Below, in pieces: positions 1-8,607 of a stretch of 64,000 nt of DNA. The notes under the pieces are model-generated. The model saw only the letters and a program-made list of their open reading frames with translations. It had not been told where the DNA came from and did not search any database. The DNA comes from Sipunculus nudus (taxonomy: Eukaryota; Annelida; Sipuncula; Golfingiida; Sipunculidae). The stretch covers positions 1,242,001-1,306,000 of the forward strand of contig JAPPUL010000069.1 of NCBI GenBank assembly GCA_026874595.1, read 5' to 3'. Each line of letters starts with the position of its first letter. Positions within the stretch are counted from its first letter, which is position 1. A program made the position numbers and the translations under genes.

Positions 1-1
1 A

Positions 2-1111
2 GTTGATGGTAAGAAGGTAGCTTTAGAGTCTTATGGCTTTTGTACAGATAATATTTTAGTATTTGCGCAGGGAGTATATAGGGAGGATTTATCAAAGATA
101 AGCGAAGAAGGGCTTGAGATAACCAACATAGGGAATGGGCAGATGGGAGAAGCAGGGCTAGAGGAAGATAGTTTGCGATATCTTAATAAACGGTTAGTAT
201 CCGAGGATGAGAGTTTTGCGTTATTAAACGGAATATTCATGAATGATTTATATATAATTAGGGTTCGTGGTAAAATAAGTAAACCGCTTCAGATACTGCA
301 TATAATAGGGGAGGGTGAGGGAAGAGGTGTTGCGTTACAAATGCTATGCCCGAGGCTTCAATATATATTTGAAGAGGGAAGCAGCTGCACAATATATTCA
401 AAACATATAGGAAGTCTTTTGGATGGGTTAATAAGTCATGTAGAAGATTTTATTTTAAAGGAGGGAGCATCAGTCGAACTTAAGGTTTTGCAGAAGAAAG
501 GAGATTATGAAGATTATCGGTTTGTTAAAAGAACTTTTTATCAATCTGGGGGCTCACGCTGTATATTGACAATGGGGATTGAGGGGACTAAGCTAGCACG
601 CAATGAGTATGAGGTATATATAGATGGTGAGGGAGCATATTTTGGGGCAACTGGGCTATCGGTGCTTGAGGGTAGAGAGGAGAGTCATAATTATATAAAA
701 GTATATCATAAGAGGCCAGGAAGCGAATCCGACCAGGTATTTAAGAACATAGTAAAGGATAGAGGCAAAGCTAGTGTAGACACGACGGTATTGGTAGAGA
801 AGGGGGCACAAAAGACTAATTCTATGCAATTGATCCAGAGCTTGATATTATCGGATGAAGGAGAGAGTGATAGCAAGCCGAACTTGATGATTTATGCAGA
901 TGATGTAAAATGTAATCATGGAGCGACGGTAGGAAATTTGGATGATGCTAGTATATTGTATTTAAAGACGCGCGGAATAGCGGAGGAGACAGCACGTCGG
1001 ATGCTTTTGATAGGCTTTATGCAGACGGTAATAGAAAAGATGGGCGAAGATGAGAGTCAAGAAGAAGCATTTGAGGTTTTTTTAGAAAAGCTTGAACGTA
1101 GTATGGATTAA
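2..1111 (+). CDS. sufD: Fe-S cluster assembly protein SufD, 5' end outside window
   Basis: The reading frame is already open at base 2 and runs to TAA at 1109-1111, giving 369 visible residues. The 5' end lies before the window, and the internal ATG at 143 is not the true start. The C-terminal half has the beta-helix style of the SufB/SufD family, and the C-terminal segment ending in the ARRMLLIGF region is the usual helical end. SufD acts with SufB and SufC as the cytosolic scaffold that builds Fe-S clusters. It is followed after 50 nt by sufS and then sufU, so this is the 3' end of a suf operon. SufB versus SufD is decided mainly by its place directly before sufS, so SufB is the only serious alternative. 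Confidence 0.88.
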   Translation, partial: VDGKKVALESYGFCTDNILVFAQGVYREDLSKISEEGLEITNIGNGQMGEAGLEEDSLRYLNKRLVSEDESFALLNGIFMNDLYIIRVRGKISKPLQILHIIGEGEGRGVALQMLCPRLQYIFEEGSSCTIYSKHIGSLLDGLISHVEDFILKEGASVELKVLQKKGDYEDYRFVKRTFYQSGGSRCILTMGIEGTKLARNEYEVYIDGEGAYFGATGLSVLEGREESHNYIKVYHKRPGSESDQVFKNIVKDRGKASVDTTVLVEKGAQKTNSMQLIQSLILSDEGESDSKPNLMIYADDVKCNHGATVGNLDDASILYLKTRGIAEETARRMLLIGFMQTVIEKMGEDESQEEAFEVFLEKLERSMD

Positions 1112-1161
1112 AAAGGCTTAGAGACAAAGAAAAGAGTAGATGGAACAAACGGAGGGATTAG

Positions 1162-2412
1162 ATGAGAAACGAGAAAATATTAAATAAAAAACTAGATATA
1201 GATATGTTGAGGGAAGATTTCCCTATGCTTAGCAAGGAGATAGGAGGGAAGAGGTTAGTCTACTTAGATAACGCAGCAACAACCCAAAAACCCAAACAGG
1301 TAATAGAAAGGGTAAAAGAGTTTGATAAAAATTCTTATGCAACGGTAAGGCGCGGAGGATATAAGCTTGGCGAGTATGCAACACGTTTATACGAGGAGGC
1401 CCGAGGGGAGGTTGCAAAGTTTATAGGAGCAGGAGATAAGAAACAAATAATAATAACATCAGGCTCAACACAGTCTATAAACCTAGTAGCTTATAGTTTT
1501 GGCAAGCGTTATGTAAAAGAGGGGGATGAGATAATAATAAGCCAGATGGAACATCATGCAAATATAATTCCCTGGCAAGTAATGTGTGAGGACAGGGGAG
1601 CAAAGCTTAAGGTAATTCCGATAAACGATAATGGGGAACTAATACTTGAAGAATACGAAAAGCTATTAAATAGCAAAACGAAGATGGTGTCAGTGACACA
1701 TGTATCAAATGCACTGGGGACAATAAATCCGGTAAAAAAGATAATAGAGAAGGCACATGAGGTAGGAGCTAAAGTTTTACTGGATGGTGCGCAGAGTGTT
1801 CCGCACATGAGAGTTAATGTAGGAGAACTTGATGTAGATTTTTATGTATTCTCAGGCCATAAAATGTATGGTCCAAGCGGGGTTGGGATACTATACGGGA
1901 GAGAGTCGCTACTAGAAGAGATGCCGCCCTACACAACGGGAGGCGAGATGGTAAACCGAGTTACGCTAGATAAGACAAGTTATGCCGCTATACCGGCTAA
2001 ATTCGAGGCAGGAACGCCTCCAATAACGCAGTTATTAGGACTTGGAGAGGCTATAAAATATTTAGAAAAGCTTGGTTTAGAAAATATATCAGCTTATGAG
2101 CATAAGCTTTTAAACTACGCAACAAAAGTATTTGAAGAAGAGCTTAAAGGCAGAGTACGGATAATAGGGAATGCGAAGGAGAAGGCAGGGATATTGTCGT
2201 TTGAGCTTTTGGGAGTACATCCCCACGATGTAATAACGTTTTTGGATGAAGAGAACATAGCACTCAGAGGAGGCCACCATTGTGCCCAGCCGACGATGCA
2301 GCGTTTTGGGGTTCCGGCAACGACTCGAGCGTCCTTTTCGTTTTACAATAAATATGATGAAATAGATAAGCTAGTAGATACTTTAAAGAAGATATTGGAG
2401 GTATTTGCTTAA
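1162..2412 (+). CDS. sufS: Cysteine desulfurase SufS (class II, PLP-dependent)
   Basis: A 416-residue protein with an SD (GGAGGG, 1151-1156) five bases before ATG. It removes sulfur from L-cysteine to give alanine and an enzyme persulfide that feeds Fe-S assembly. The PLP-binding lysine lies in SGHKMYGPSG (Lys234), and the catalytic cysteine is in RGGHHCAQP (Cys374), the type-II arrangement. The N-terminal LDNAATTQKP motif is typical of the family. The length is normal for SufS. The TAA stop overlaps the ATG of sufU by one base (TAATG), so translation is probably coupled. The partner is SufU, as in the SUF system of Gram-positive-type operons. Confidence 0.96.
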   Translation: MRNEKILNKKLDIDMLREDFPMLSKEIGGKRLVYLDNAATTQKPKQVIERVKEFDKNSYATVRRGGYKLGEYATRLYEEARGEVAKFIGAGDKKQIIITSGSTQSINLVAYSFGKRYVKEGDEIIISQMEHHANIIPWQVMCEDRGAKLKVIPINDNGELILEEYEKLLNSKTKMVSVTHVSNALGTINPVKKIIEKAHEVGAKVLLDGAQSVPHMRVNVGELDVDFYVFSGHKMYGPSGVGILYGRESLLEEMPPYTTGGEMVNRVTLDKTSYAAIPAKFEAGTPPITQLLGLGEAIKYLEKLGLENISAYEHKLLNYATKVFEEELKGRVRIIGNAKEKAGILSFELLGVHPHDVITFLDEENIALRGGHHCAQPTMQRFGVPATTRASFSFYNKYDEIDKLVDTLKKILEVFA

Positions 2413-2870
2413 TGTCGTATCAAAGTGATTTATATAAACAGGTAATACTTGATCATAATAAGAATCCTAAAAACAGAAGGCAGATGGGAGAAGCAGAGCG
2501 AACGCATTCATGCGAGGGGCACAATCCATTATGCGGAGACAGTATAGAATTGTATGTTCGTGTTGGGAGTGATGAAGAGATAGAAGACATATCATTTGAG
2601 GGGGATGGGTGTGCGATATCAAAAGCAAGCACGTCGATGCTTACGGTGGCAGTTAAGGGTATCAAGGTGGAGGAAGCCAGAGTGATGTTTTATGAGTTTC
2701 ATAAGATGATACTAGGGGAATTTGATCCGAATAAGGAAGAGAATCATCTTGGGCGGTTAAAGATATTTAAGGGAGTAAGTGAATTTCCCTCAAGAACAAA
2801 GTGTGCGACATTGCCATGGCACACATTGGTCTGCGCGCTTGAGGGCAATAAATCAACAACAACGGAATAA
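2412..2870 (+). CDS. sufU: SufU-type Fe-S assembly protein, zinc-dependent sulfurtransferase
   Basis: A 152-residue protein whose ATG overlaps the sufS stop. The three conserved cysteines of the IscU/SufU fold are present: Cys41 (LCGDS, with Asp43), Cys67 (GDGCAISKAS) and Cys131 (TKCATLPWHTL). The protein has the extra spacing between the second and third cysteine that separates SufU from IscU. In characterised systems SufU binds zinc and accepts the persulfide from SufS. It ends the visible suf operon, since what follows is AT-rich sequence and a gene of another kind. No terminator-like hairpin was found directly after it. Confidence 0.92.
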   Translation: MSYQSDLYKQVILDHNKNPKNRRQMGEAERTHSCEGHNPLCGDSIELYVRVGSDEEIEDISFEGDGCAISKASTSMLTVAVKGIKVEEARVMFYEFHKMILGEFDPNKEENHLGRLKIFKGVSEFPSRTKCATLPWHTLVCALEGNKSTTTE

Positions 2871-2979
2871 ATTGGTATAATAAAAAGCATAAAAGATAGC
2901 AGATAAATAAAATAAGAATATATAAGAGTAGAGAGAATACAGTGTTAAGTAAGACATGCTCTTAGAGGGGAGTAAGCTG

Positions 2980-3264
2980 ATGAAGGTGCAAGAAATATAC
3001 CATAGACTATTTGTAGAGAATGCGGGAAATATATATATCTTTATGTCGATGTGCATAATGTTTTTAGGGAGCGTACTAATCTGCCTAGATTTTCGTTATG
3101 TTCCACTATGTATCATTTTGGGGATTATCTTTTTTGGGTATGGAATAATTAAGCGTAGTCAAAGATATAGTATGTACAGCCAAGCCCGAGAGGAAGAAGA
3201 GCTTACGCGCTATAAGCTGATGTTAAGCGGAGGCTATGTGGGTGATTTAAAAAAAGATGTTTAA
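2980..3264 (+). CDS. Small membrane protein of unknown function
   Basis: A 94-residue protein if translation begins at ATG 2980, which has an AGAGGGGAG Shine-Dalgarno (2964-2972) seven bases upstream. An in-frame ATG at 2956 would add eight residues but has no good ribosome site. Two hydrophobic helices are visible, at about residues 15-37 and 44-62, followed by a charged tail with many Arg, Glu and Lys residues. I do not recognise the family. The frame stays open for 32 codons after its TAA (see 3265-3363), so the C-terminus may once have been longer. Confidence 0.6.
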   Translation: MKVQEIYHRLFVENAGNIYIFMSMCIMFLGSVLICLDFRYVPLCIILGIIFFGYGIIKRSQRYSMYSQAREEEELTRYKLMLSGGYVGDLKKDV

Positions 3265-3363
3265 GGTCTCCATATTGTAGAAAACAAGTTAAGCAAAAGG
3301 TTTGGTGATATTGATTTTGATACTACTATAAATATCATTAAACTAGACAAAAAGCTAGCTTAA
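3265..3363 (+). pseudogene. Open in-frame remnant after the small membrane protein stop
   Basis: Directly after the TAA at 3262-3264 the same frame reads 32 further sense codons to TAA at 3361-3363. The composition looks protein-like (SKRFGDIDFDTTINIIKLDK). It has no start codon or ribosome site. It may be the decayed C-terminus of the preceding gene or a fragment of another one. The evidence is weak and rests only on coding-like composition. Confidence 0.2.
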
Positions 3364-3393
3364 TAAAAAGAAGACAGGTTTAACCTCTCACGA

Positions 3394-3437
3394 AAGTATC
3401 ATTTATAGTCAGTTATATCTAATAGGGAGATTTATGG
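3394..3437 (+). repeat. Duplicated 5' leader, copy 1, with SD and ATG
   Basis: About 44 bases starting aagtatcatttatag, containing GGGAGA and an ATG at 3434-3436, are nearly the same as 4570-4614, the leader of the RDD-protein gene. In this copy the ATG opens only a 14-codon frame that ends at TAG 3476-3478, just inside the terminator hairpin. This copy therefore looks like a translation-start region without its gene. Confidence 0.6.
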
Positions 3438-3461
3438 TTCTTATTAGACTAGATTACACTA

Positions 3462-3515
3462 GAGAGAAGATATACTAGTTTAGTGTATATGATGTTTATC
3501 TCTCATTTTTTTTTT
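3462..3515 (+). terminator. Rho-independent terminator candidate
   Basis: GAGAGA (3462-3467) pairs with TCTCTC (3499-3504). An inner arm, ATATAC with GTATAT, extends the stem, and a run of ten T (3506-3515) follows. It would end transcription from the suf side or from the duplicated leader before the barrel-protein gene at 3587. Confidence 0.55.
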
Positions 3516-3586
3516 AGTTTACTTTAATTTTTGTAATAATTAGATTTAATTTAATTTAATTTAATTTATTTTATAGGAGAAAAAAA

Positions 3587-4273
3587 ATGTTTAAGTTTAT
3601 TAGAGTTTCGATATTTGTTTTGTTGTTATTTCCTGTAGCAAAAGAGACTTTTGCAGCTAGTGTATTATCAGGTGGTGATACTGACAGAAAATATGCTGTT
3701 GGTGTTAATTTCATGGGAGGGTCTTTTGGTTTTCAGTTTGAGGTTGAGGGTGATATTCGTCTAAGCAAGTCGTTAAGTATAGCACCCAGGCTTGGAGGGA
3801 CTGCATTAGGAGGAGCTTTGATTCTTGGGCCAGGGAGTCCAAGTAAGAACTTTGCAAAAGAGGAACTAACTTCAGAGTTAATGCTATCATCATTTTTTTT
3901 AGGAGTGTCTGCTCGGTTTGCTATAATTAAAGGAATCAGACCTCATGGTTTTTGGATAGGTCCTTCTCTCGATATTGTACTTGGTACAAACACGTCAGGT
4001 TTGGGTCTTGCTGGGCTTGGAGGGGGGTCGCTAGCAGAGCAAGCAAAAAAGTTGGAGGATGCAAGGAAAGCGTTGTCTAATCAAAATACTACTAATACAT
4101 CGGGTGCAAAATTTGTGGCTACTTTTGCCCCTAGTGCTGAGTTTGGATGGAGGTATACTTTTAATTTTGGTTTATCTTTACAAGCTATGCTTCGCCTTGG
4201 ACTGTACATTAATACTAATGCAACTCTTGGATTTTATGGTCTTGGCGGCGTGGGTGTAGGTTATTCGTTCTAA
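3587..4273 (+). CDS. Predicted outer-membrane beta-barrel protein
   Basis: A 228-residue protein with an SD-like AGGAGA shortly before ATG. A classical signal peptide is visible at residues 1-24, ending at TFAA. The mature part alternates hydrophobic, glycine and aromatic residues in short strands (FGFQFEVEGDI, LGVSARFAI, FGWRYTFNFG) and ends with VGVGYSF, the aromatic C-terminus common in barrel proteins. These features suggest a small porin-like or OmpA-like barrel, but I do not recognise a specific family. A low-complexity region of Ala, Lys and Gln (about residues 145-170) may be an extracellular or periplasmic loop. Upstream is the repeat tttaatttaatttaattt at about 3545-3567. Confidence 0.72.
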   Translation: MFKFIRVSIFVLLLFPVAKETFAASVLSGGDTDRKYAVGVNFMGGSFGFQFEVEGDIRLSKSLSIAPRLGGTALGGALILGPGSPSKNFAKEELTSELMLSSFFLGVSARFAIIKGIRPHGFWIGPSLDIVLGTNTSGLGLAGLGGGSLAEQAKKLEDARKALSNQNTTNTSGAKFVATFAPSAEFGWRYTFNFGLSLQAMLRLGLYINTNATLGFYGLGGVGVGYSF

Positions 4274-4286
4274 TGGAATAATTATT

Positions 4287-4334
4287 ATATATTGATAGTT
4301 ATAACCATTTAAGTATCTATAACTATCAATATAT
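4287..4334 (+). terminator. Perfect 17-bp inverted repeat after the barrel gene
   Basis: Positions 4287-4303 and 4318-4334 are exact reverse complements around a 14-base loop. The stem is AT-rich (atatattgatagttata) and lies 13 bases after the stop. It is followed by TTTAAG rather than a long T run, so it may act as a two-way terminator or an mRNA-stabilising end. Confidence 0.5.
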
Positions 4335-4569
4335 TTAAGATTCACACACAATTTTATTTGGTATTCATTCTAAACCTTATCCCTCCTGCTAACATAGACC
4401 TGCCTTTATAATAAACAAGAAGTTAAAGCTATCTTAAACTTATATATTAAAATCTGTATCACAGTTATTACAAATAGCTATATTAGCATAACCATTTATA
4501 TCAAAAGCGTTTGAAATATATATATAGGTTAACTTTATAGGTTGTGTATTAAGAAATATAAATACTATC

Positions 4570-4614
4570 AAGTATCATTTATAGCCAGTTATATTTGAAT
4601 AGGAGGATTTATGG
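4570..4614 (+). repeat. Duplicated 5' leader, copy 2, upstream of the RDD gene
   Basis: Matches 3394-3437 with a few changes and contains AGGAGG six bases before the ATG at 4611. This copy has the better ribosome site and a full gene behind it. Confidence 0.6.
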
Positions 4615-5729
4615 ATATTATTACAGAAAAGAAATACGCTAGTTTTGGTTTACGTTTTGCAGCTTTTTGTTTAGACATGTTAATTGTTCTACCTTTTACG
4701 GCTGTGTATATTATAGGTGGTGGTTTTGGTGTATATATAGATATTACCCTTTATATTTTATTATCGATATTGTATTCTATGTATTTTCTCTTTTTACATG
4801 CACGTTATGGAGCCACGCTAGGGAAGTTTATTGTTGGTATTCGTGTTACAAAACCTGATGGTTCTATTATAGGTTGGTTAGATAGTTTTAAGCGTTATTC
4901 TATATTTATTATATTTACATTAGCTTTTCTATATATTGATACTCTCACATTACTTCAAATTGATTATAACCATTATTTAACTTTAGATATTTGGGATCGT
5001 TTTGATTTTATTTACGACCATATGCTAACTAGTAATGATATACTTACGTCATTATATATTTGGTGGATATTAGTTTCATTTATAGTATTACTTATAAATA
5101 GTAAAAACCGTACTCTTCATGATATGATAGCAAATACTATAGTCATAGACACCAAAAGAAGGCATATATCAGATAGTAAAACTAATATATTAGTTAGCTA
5201 TGCAGGTTTTTTTAGGCGCCTTGCGGCAAGGTGTTTAGACTTATTAACTATTATACCTATTATTGGTTTATCTTTTGTTATTGTTGAGGATTATAATAAC
5301 ATAATATTAACTGTTACTACTCTTAGTGTACTATCTATTTTACTACCTTTATATTTTATATTTTTCAATGTATATGCAGGTGGGACGCCAGGCAAGTTAG
5401 CGTTTAAAATGCAAATTACAAATATGGATGGAACAAAGATAAGTTATTTAAGTAGTTTTAAGCGAACTTTTATAGATTCTTTAGTTATATTTAGTTTTTA
5501 TGCTATAAGAGCTTTTGTCATAGCAAGCCTTGACGCTGATTATTATTTATCATTAGCCCCATTTGCTCGATCAGACCTTGTTGATGACAAGATGGATATA
5601 TGGTTTGGCACAGCCTCATTAACATATATGTTTTGGATATTATTTTCTATTATAGTTTTTTTTACTAACAAAGAAAGGCAAACTATTCATGACTTCATAG
5701 CTAAAACTGTAGTTATTAAAAAATGGTAA
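4611..5729 (+). CDS. RDD-family membrane protein with two tandem RDD domains
   Basis: A 372-residue protein with an AGGAGG ribosome site. Two similar halves are visible, about 1-185 and 195-372. Each has an N-terminal Arg/Asp helix (RFAAFCLDML and RLAARCLDLL), a conserved GKF or GKL segment after a glycine-rich turn (ATLGKFIVGIRV and GTPGKLAFKMQI), and a closing HDMIA or HDFIA motif. This is a duplicated RDD domain. RDD proteins are polytopic inner-membrane proteins, mostly uncharacterised, and some are linked to ion transport. Most have a single domain, so the internal duplication is notable. Confidence 0.85.
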   Translation: MDIITEKKYASFGLRFAAFCLDMLIVLPFTAVYIIGGGFGVYIDITLYILLSILYSMYFLFLHARYGATLGKFIVGIRVTKPDGSIIGWLDSFKRYSIFIIFTLAFLYIDTLTLLQIDYNHYLTLDIWDRFDFIYDHMLTSNDILTSLYIWWILVSFIVLLINSKNRTLHDMIANTIVIDTKRRHISDSKTNILVSYAGFFRRLAARCLDLLTIIPIIGLSFVIVEDYNNIILTVTTLSVLSILLPLYFIFFNVYAGGTPGKLAFKMQITNMDGTKISYLSSFKRTFIDSLVIFSFYAIRAFVIASLDADYYLSLAPFARSDLVDDKMDIWFGTASLTYMFWILFSIIVFFTNKERQTIHDFIAKTVVIKKW

Positions 5730-5936
5730 AAATAGTGGTTCTTTACTTATAAAACCATATAACTTAAGGCTTATGGTGTTGTCTTCTAAGTGCTTAGCTG
5801 ATATTATAGAACCACTACCAAAAGATGTTATCTTGCCCTCATATGGGCTATAAGTAATATCATAGTGAAACATGTTAGGGTTTAATGTTATAGTTTTTTT
5901 TATTTGTAAGAAAGTTAAGTTTAAAATAGTTATCAT
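5640..5936 (-). CDS. Doubtful 98-residue gene or immunity-gene remnant
   Basis: A minus-strand frame from ATG 5936. Its middle part (about residues 20-72) looks like a real protein, while its last 30 codons are antisense to the RDD gene. It sits where an immunity gene would be expected after the broken toxin tail at 5875-6099 and overlaps that tail. No ribosome site was seen. It may be a decayed immunity gene at the outer end of the left Rhs array, or chance. Confidence 0.25.
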   Translation of the reverse strand: MITILNLTFLQIKKTITLNPNMFHYDITYSPYEGKITSFGSGSIISAKHLEDNTISLKLYGFISKEPLFLPFFNNYSFSYEVMNSLPFFVSKKNYNRK

Positions 5937-6099
5937 TCATAAACTTTTTCCTAGTTAAAATAACGCTTTTAAGAGGGTATTCTTTTAAATGCTTAATAGG
6001 ATATGCTCCTCTTAAAGGTTGTCCTTGCTCTCTTCTTAACTGATTCTCTGTAATATCACCTTTCCTATTATACTTTAAACCAACGGCTCTAAATTCTTC
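5875..6099 (-). pseudogene. Broken tail of an M91-like Rhs toxin
   Basis: On the minus strand a frame with no start contains GDITENQLRREQ and PLRGAY, matching the last 30 residues of the toxin at 6664-7470, and then runs on into unrelated codons up to TAA. Only the C-terminal end of the toxin domain remains and the zinc motif is absent, so this copy cannot be active. It marks a second, decayed module of the same family. Confidence 0.75.
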
Positions 6100-6121
6100 T
6101 TAAGAAATAATACCTTAATTA

Positions 6122-6667
6122 TTATGCACCTCCGGGTATGTCATATAACTCACCCACTTCTTTTAAAATTAGCTTTATTAAGACCTTTGCATTAGTTGGA
6201 TATTTATTCAAATTCGCTTCGTATCCAAACAATTTCTTTTCTTTATCTAAGTACAAGTGGTATTGAAAATCATCTTTCACTACAGATTTATCATCATATA
6301 AAAGAGACTTTTCATCTTTTATCAAATCATTTATCTTTAGAATCACACTACTAGTTAAAGTTTTTTTTAATCTACTATAGCTTTTATCAATAGTAATATT
6401 TTTTATATTAATCTTAGATGTAATATATTTTGAAGTATTTTCTGAGTCAGGCATAAACTCAGGCTCACCTACGACATAAGTTAATTTTTTATCTTTAGAT
6501 ATATGAATTATATGTCCAGAATATCCACCTAGCGCCATTAGTAATGTAATTTCTTTTTTTAACATGAGATTCTCTGGTTTTATTCTTTTAAAGGCTTTTG
6601 GGCTAGTACAAACATTTAAAATAATTAAAAGAAAAATATTTGATAGGATAATAACTAATACTTTCAT
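6122..6667 (-). CDS. Putative immunity protein for the M91-like Rhs toxin, membrane or lipid-anchored
   Basis: A 181-residue protein whose ATG overlaps the toxin stop by four bases (ATGA). The N-terminus is a hydrophobic segment followed by Cys20, which could be a signal peptide with a loose lipobox (LNVC, with Val rather than Gly/Ala before Cys) or a plain anchor. The rest is soluble and rich in Lys and Ile. I do not recognise the family. The immunity role is inferred from position and translational coupling. An envelope-anchored immunity protein would fit a toxin that must be stopped at or near the membrane. Confidence 0.6.
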   Translation of the reverse strand: MKVLVIILSNIFLLIILNVCTSPKAFKRIKPENLMLKKEITLLMALGGYSGHIIHISKDKKLTYVVGEPEFMPDSENTSKYITSKINIKNITIDKSYSRLKKTLTSSVILKINDLIKDEKSLLYDDKSVVKDDFQYHLYLDKEKKLFGYEANLNKYPTNAKVLIKLILKEVGELYDIPGGA

Positions 6668-7470
6668 GGACTATACGCTCCTCTTAAAGGTTGATCTTGC
6701 TCTCTTCTTAACTGATTCTCTGTAATATCACCTTGTCTAACACCTTTTACACCAACAGTCCTAAGTTCTTCTATTGGCCTGATTTGTGTTTTAGTTCCTC
6801 CTCTAGTCTTATAACTATGGGACATTAAGTTAAAGTCTACCTCCCCACTCATAATATGGTCAGAGTGTATCAACTCATGCCCTAGCCCAATTTGATTAGG
6901 CCTACCTCTTTGTCTTGAAACTCTACCTGTTTTAGGATCTACAGTCATAATAGCTGGATTTGACGTAGGATCAAAGTTGACAGTCGTATCAGTACCTATA
7001 CCATTACTAGCATTTCTAGGGTTTGCATCCATTTCTTTATTACCTTCATACCCAATATGAATAGTCACAGTCCTCTTAGAACGATGAAGCCTTCTTATTA
7101 ACTCTGTTCCTTTGGGTTTATTAGTAGAACTTGGAGACGTCTTAGATGGTGTAAGTTGACGAGTCTTAGGATTATATTCTAACTTATCATTAGTAAGCTT
7201 TTGCATTGTATCAATAATCTGACCTCTTTGCTCTTCAGTTAGTTTTGGGGCAAGTTTAATAATTCTACCATCAGGATCTATATACTTAACCGGATTCTGA
7301 TAGCCATAAGCATACAGATTTAAATTAAATGGGTTATATACACCTCCCATGCCAGGTAGATTTGTATCACGCTCTTTATCACCTGTGGGTAAGTAAGCAG
7401 CAAGTATCGGGTCTGGGCTAATCCAGATACTTACTCTTGGGTCGTAATACCTGGATACAAAACAGTATAG
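6664..7470 (-). CDS. Rhs core stub with M91-like metalloprotease toxin tip, 5'-truncated
   Basis: The frame is open from codon 7470 (just after TAG 7471-7473) with no start codon before an internal ATG at 7350. Codons before that ATG encode the Rhs core end (YYDPRVSIWISPDPIL), and DPDG closes the core about 28 residues after it. The tip contains LGHELIHSDH, with HExxH at residues 158-162 counted from the internal ATG. This zinc-protease motif, set in an alpha/beta context, resembles peptidase family M91 (NleD-like) tips of Rhs proteins. A signal, the YD-repeat shell and the core aspartates needed for tip release are all missing. It is either silent or expressed from the internal ATG without export. 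It is paired with 6122-6667. Confidence 0.72.
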   Translation of the reverse strand, partial: LYCFVSRYYDPRVSIWISPDPILAAYLPTGDKERDTNLPGMGGVYNPFNLNLYAYGYQNPVKYIDPDGRIIKLAPKLTEEQRGQIIDTMQKLTNDKLEYNPKTRQLTPSKTSPSSTNKPKGTELIRRLHRSKRTVTIHIGYEGNKEMDANPRNASNGIGTDTTVNFDPTSNPAIMTVDPKTGRVSRQRGRPNQIGLGHELIHSDHIMSGEVDFNLMSHSYKTRGGTKTQIRPIEELRTVGVKGVRQGDITENQLRREQDQPLRGAYSP

Positions 7471-7485
7471 CTAAACTTTTAAGCT

Positions 7486-8097
7486 TTATCCTCCTCCCAG
7501 CTTCTTTAATATCTTTTCATTGTGGGATTTGTATTTTTCATAAATATTTAAAAAGAAACTAATCATCTTTTTAGCACTCTTACTATTTGGCTCTGCCCAA
7601 CCAGTAGTTACACCTTTTTTAAATGCATTCAGTGCTGTTTCTATATCACACTCACTTATACTTTCTACAAACTCTTTTTGGCCTGCAACTAAAGAATAGT
7701 CATCTGCATCTAACACAACAAATGAATAATCTTTAGGAAAAAGAGCATAATGAATATAGTTCTCATCGCTAAAATCTAATATGTCTTCTTCAGTTATTTC
7801 TAACTCAAAGGTGGAGTCAGGCCCTCCTCCCTCTACCCAAGCATAACAACTCTGATAACCCATTTTCTTTAAAGTCCTCACGAATGAGCGCACATCTATT
7901 CCAAAAGCATATTCTTCTTCATCATCTCTTTCGTCGTTCTCTTCAATAGACCAATAAAAAGGGGTTTCTTGAGTAAGAACAACAAGCCAATTCATTCTTT
8001 CTAGATAACTAGTATCTAAATCCTTCCAACTACTTGTAATTTCTGATAACTTATTTTCAAAGCTTTTTATTTTGTCCAAGTCAGTAATTACTTTCAT
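7486..8097 (-). CDS. Putative immunity protein, paralogue of 14501-15112
   Basis: A 203-residue acidic, soluble protein with an AGGAG ribosome site that overlaps the stop of the toxin tail before it. It is closely similar along its whole length to the plus-strand protein at 14501-15112, sharing DTSYLERMNWLV, RTLKKMGYQSCYA, EGGGPDSTFELEI and LFPKDYSFVVL. Both sit directly after the same kind of toxin end. I do not recognise a named family. Its strong acidity fits a protein that binds a basic toxin. Confidence 0.68.
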   Translation of the reverse strand: MKVITDLDKIKSFENKLSEITSSWKDLDTSYLERMNWLVVLTQETPFYWSIEENDERDDEEEYAFGIDVRSFVRTLKKMGYQSCYAWVEGGGPDSTFELEITEEDILDFSDENYIHYALFPKDYSFVVLDADDYSLVAGQKEFVESISECDIETALNAFKKGVTTGWAEPNSKSAKKMISFFLNIYEKYKSHNEKILKKLGGG

Positions 8098-8105
8098 ACT
8101 TACTC

Positions 8106-8280
8106 CTACCTATAACGTATTTTAGTATCTTTCCCATGTTTTGGGCTTATTTGAATTGTAGGTAAGTCTTCACCACTATGGGGCCTAACAGATACACTAC
8201 TTCCATCTTTTAGTGTTGCACTTCTAACATTATCCTTAGTATTAATTTTAACTTCTAACCCCTTAGTTAGCTTATCAAAC
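8106..8280 (-). pseudogene. C-terminal fragment of a toxin related to 13744-14492
   Basis: The minus-strand frame between a TAG (8281-8283) and the stop at 8106-8108 starts with FDKLTKGLEV and ends in DTKIRYR. It matches the last 60 residues or so of the plus-strand tip at 13744-14492, which ends in VTKIRYE. The core stub and most of the tip are lost. The immunity gene that follows is intact, an example of immunity outliving its toxin. Confidence 0.75.
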
Positions 8281-8324
8281 TATAAAGTAGGTTAATGTTT
8301 TGATAGCCTGCATTAGAAATACAG

Positions 8325-8573
8325 TTATTCCCACCTATATGCTTTTACATGCTTTATTAACTTACCATCTACAATATATTCTTTATCTTCAGTTAATTCT
8401 TCTCCTCCCCAACTAGGAGACATTAAATGAATATGCTCTGGTAATTTCGGGGACTCTATTTTGAGCATATATTCTAAATATTCTATAAGCTCTTTTATTC
8501 CTAGATAATTAGTATGAATCTCTAAGCATTCATTTTCTTTGTTAAATACAAAAGTTAAAATCTTTTCACTCAT
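8325..8573 (-). CDS. Imm32-like immunity protein
   Basis: An 82-residue protein with the segment HIHLMSPSWGGEELTE in its middle, which I associate with the Imm32 family of polymorphic-toxin immunity proteins. It follows the toxin tip at 8608-8984 after about 34 nt. The family call is from memory of the motif only. Its position as immunity for the preceding tip is clear. Confidence 0.62.
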   Translation of the reverse strand: MSEKILTFVFNKENECLEIHTNYLGIKELIEYLEYMLKIESPKLPEHIHLMSPSWGGEELTEDKEYIVDGKLIKHVKAYRWE

Positions 8574-8607
8574 TCTGACTCCTTTTAATATTAGTATGCT
8601 ATAATAG

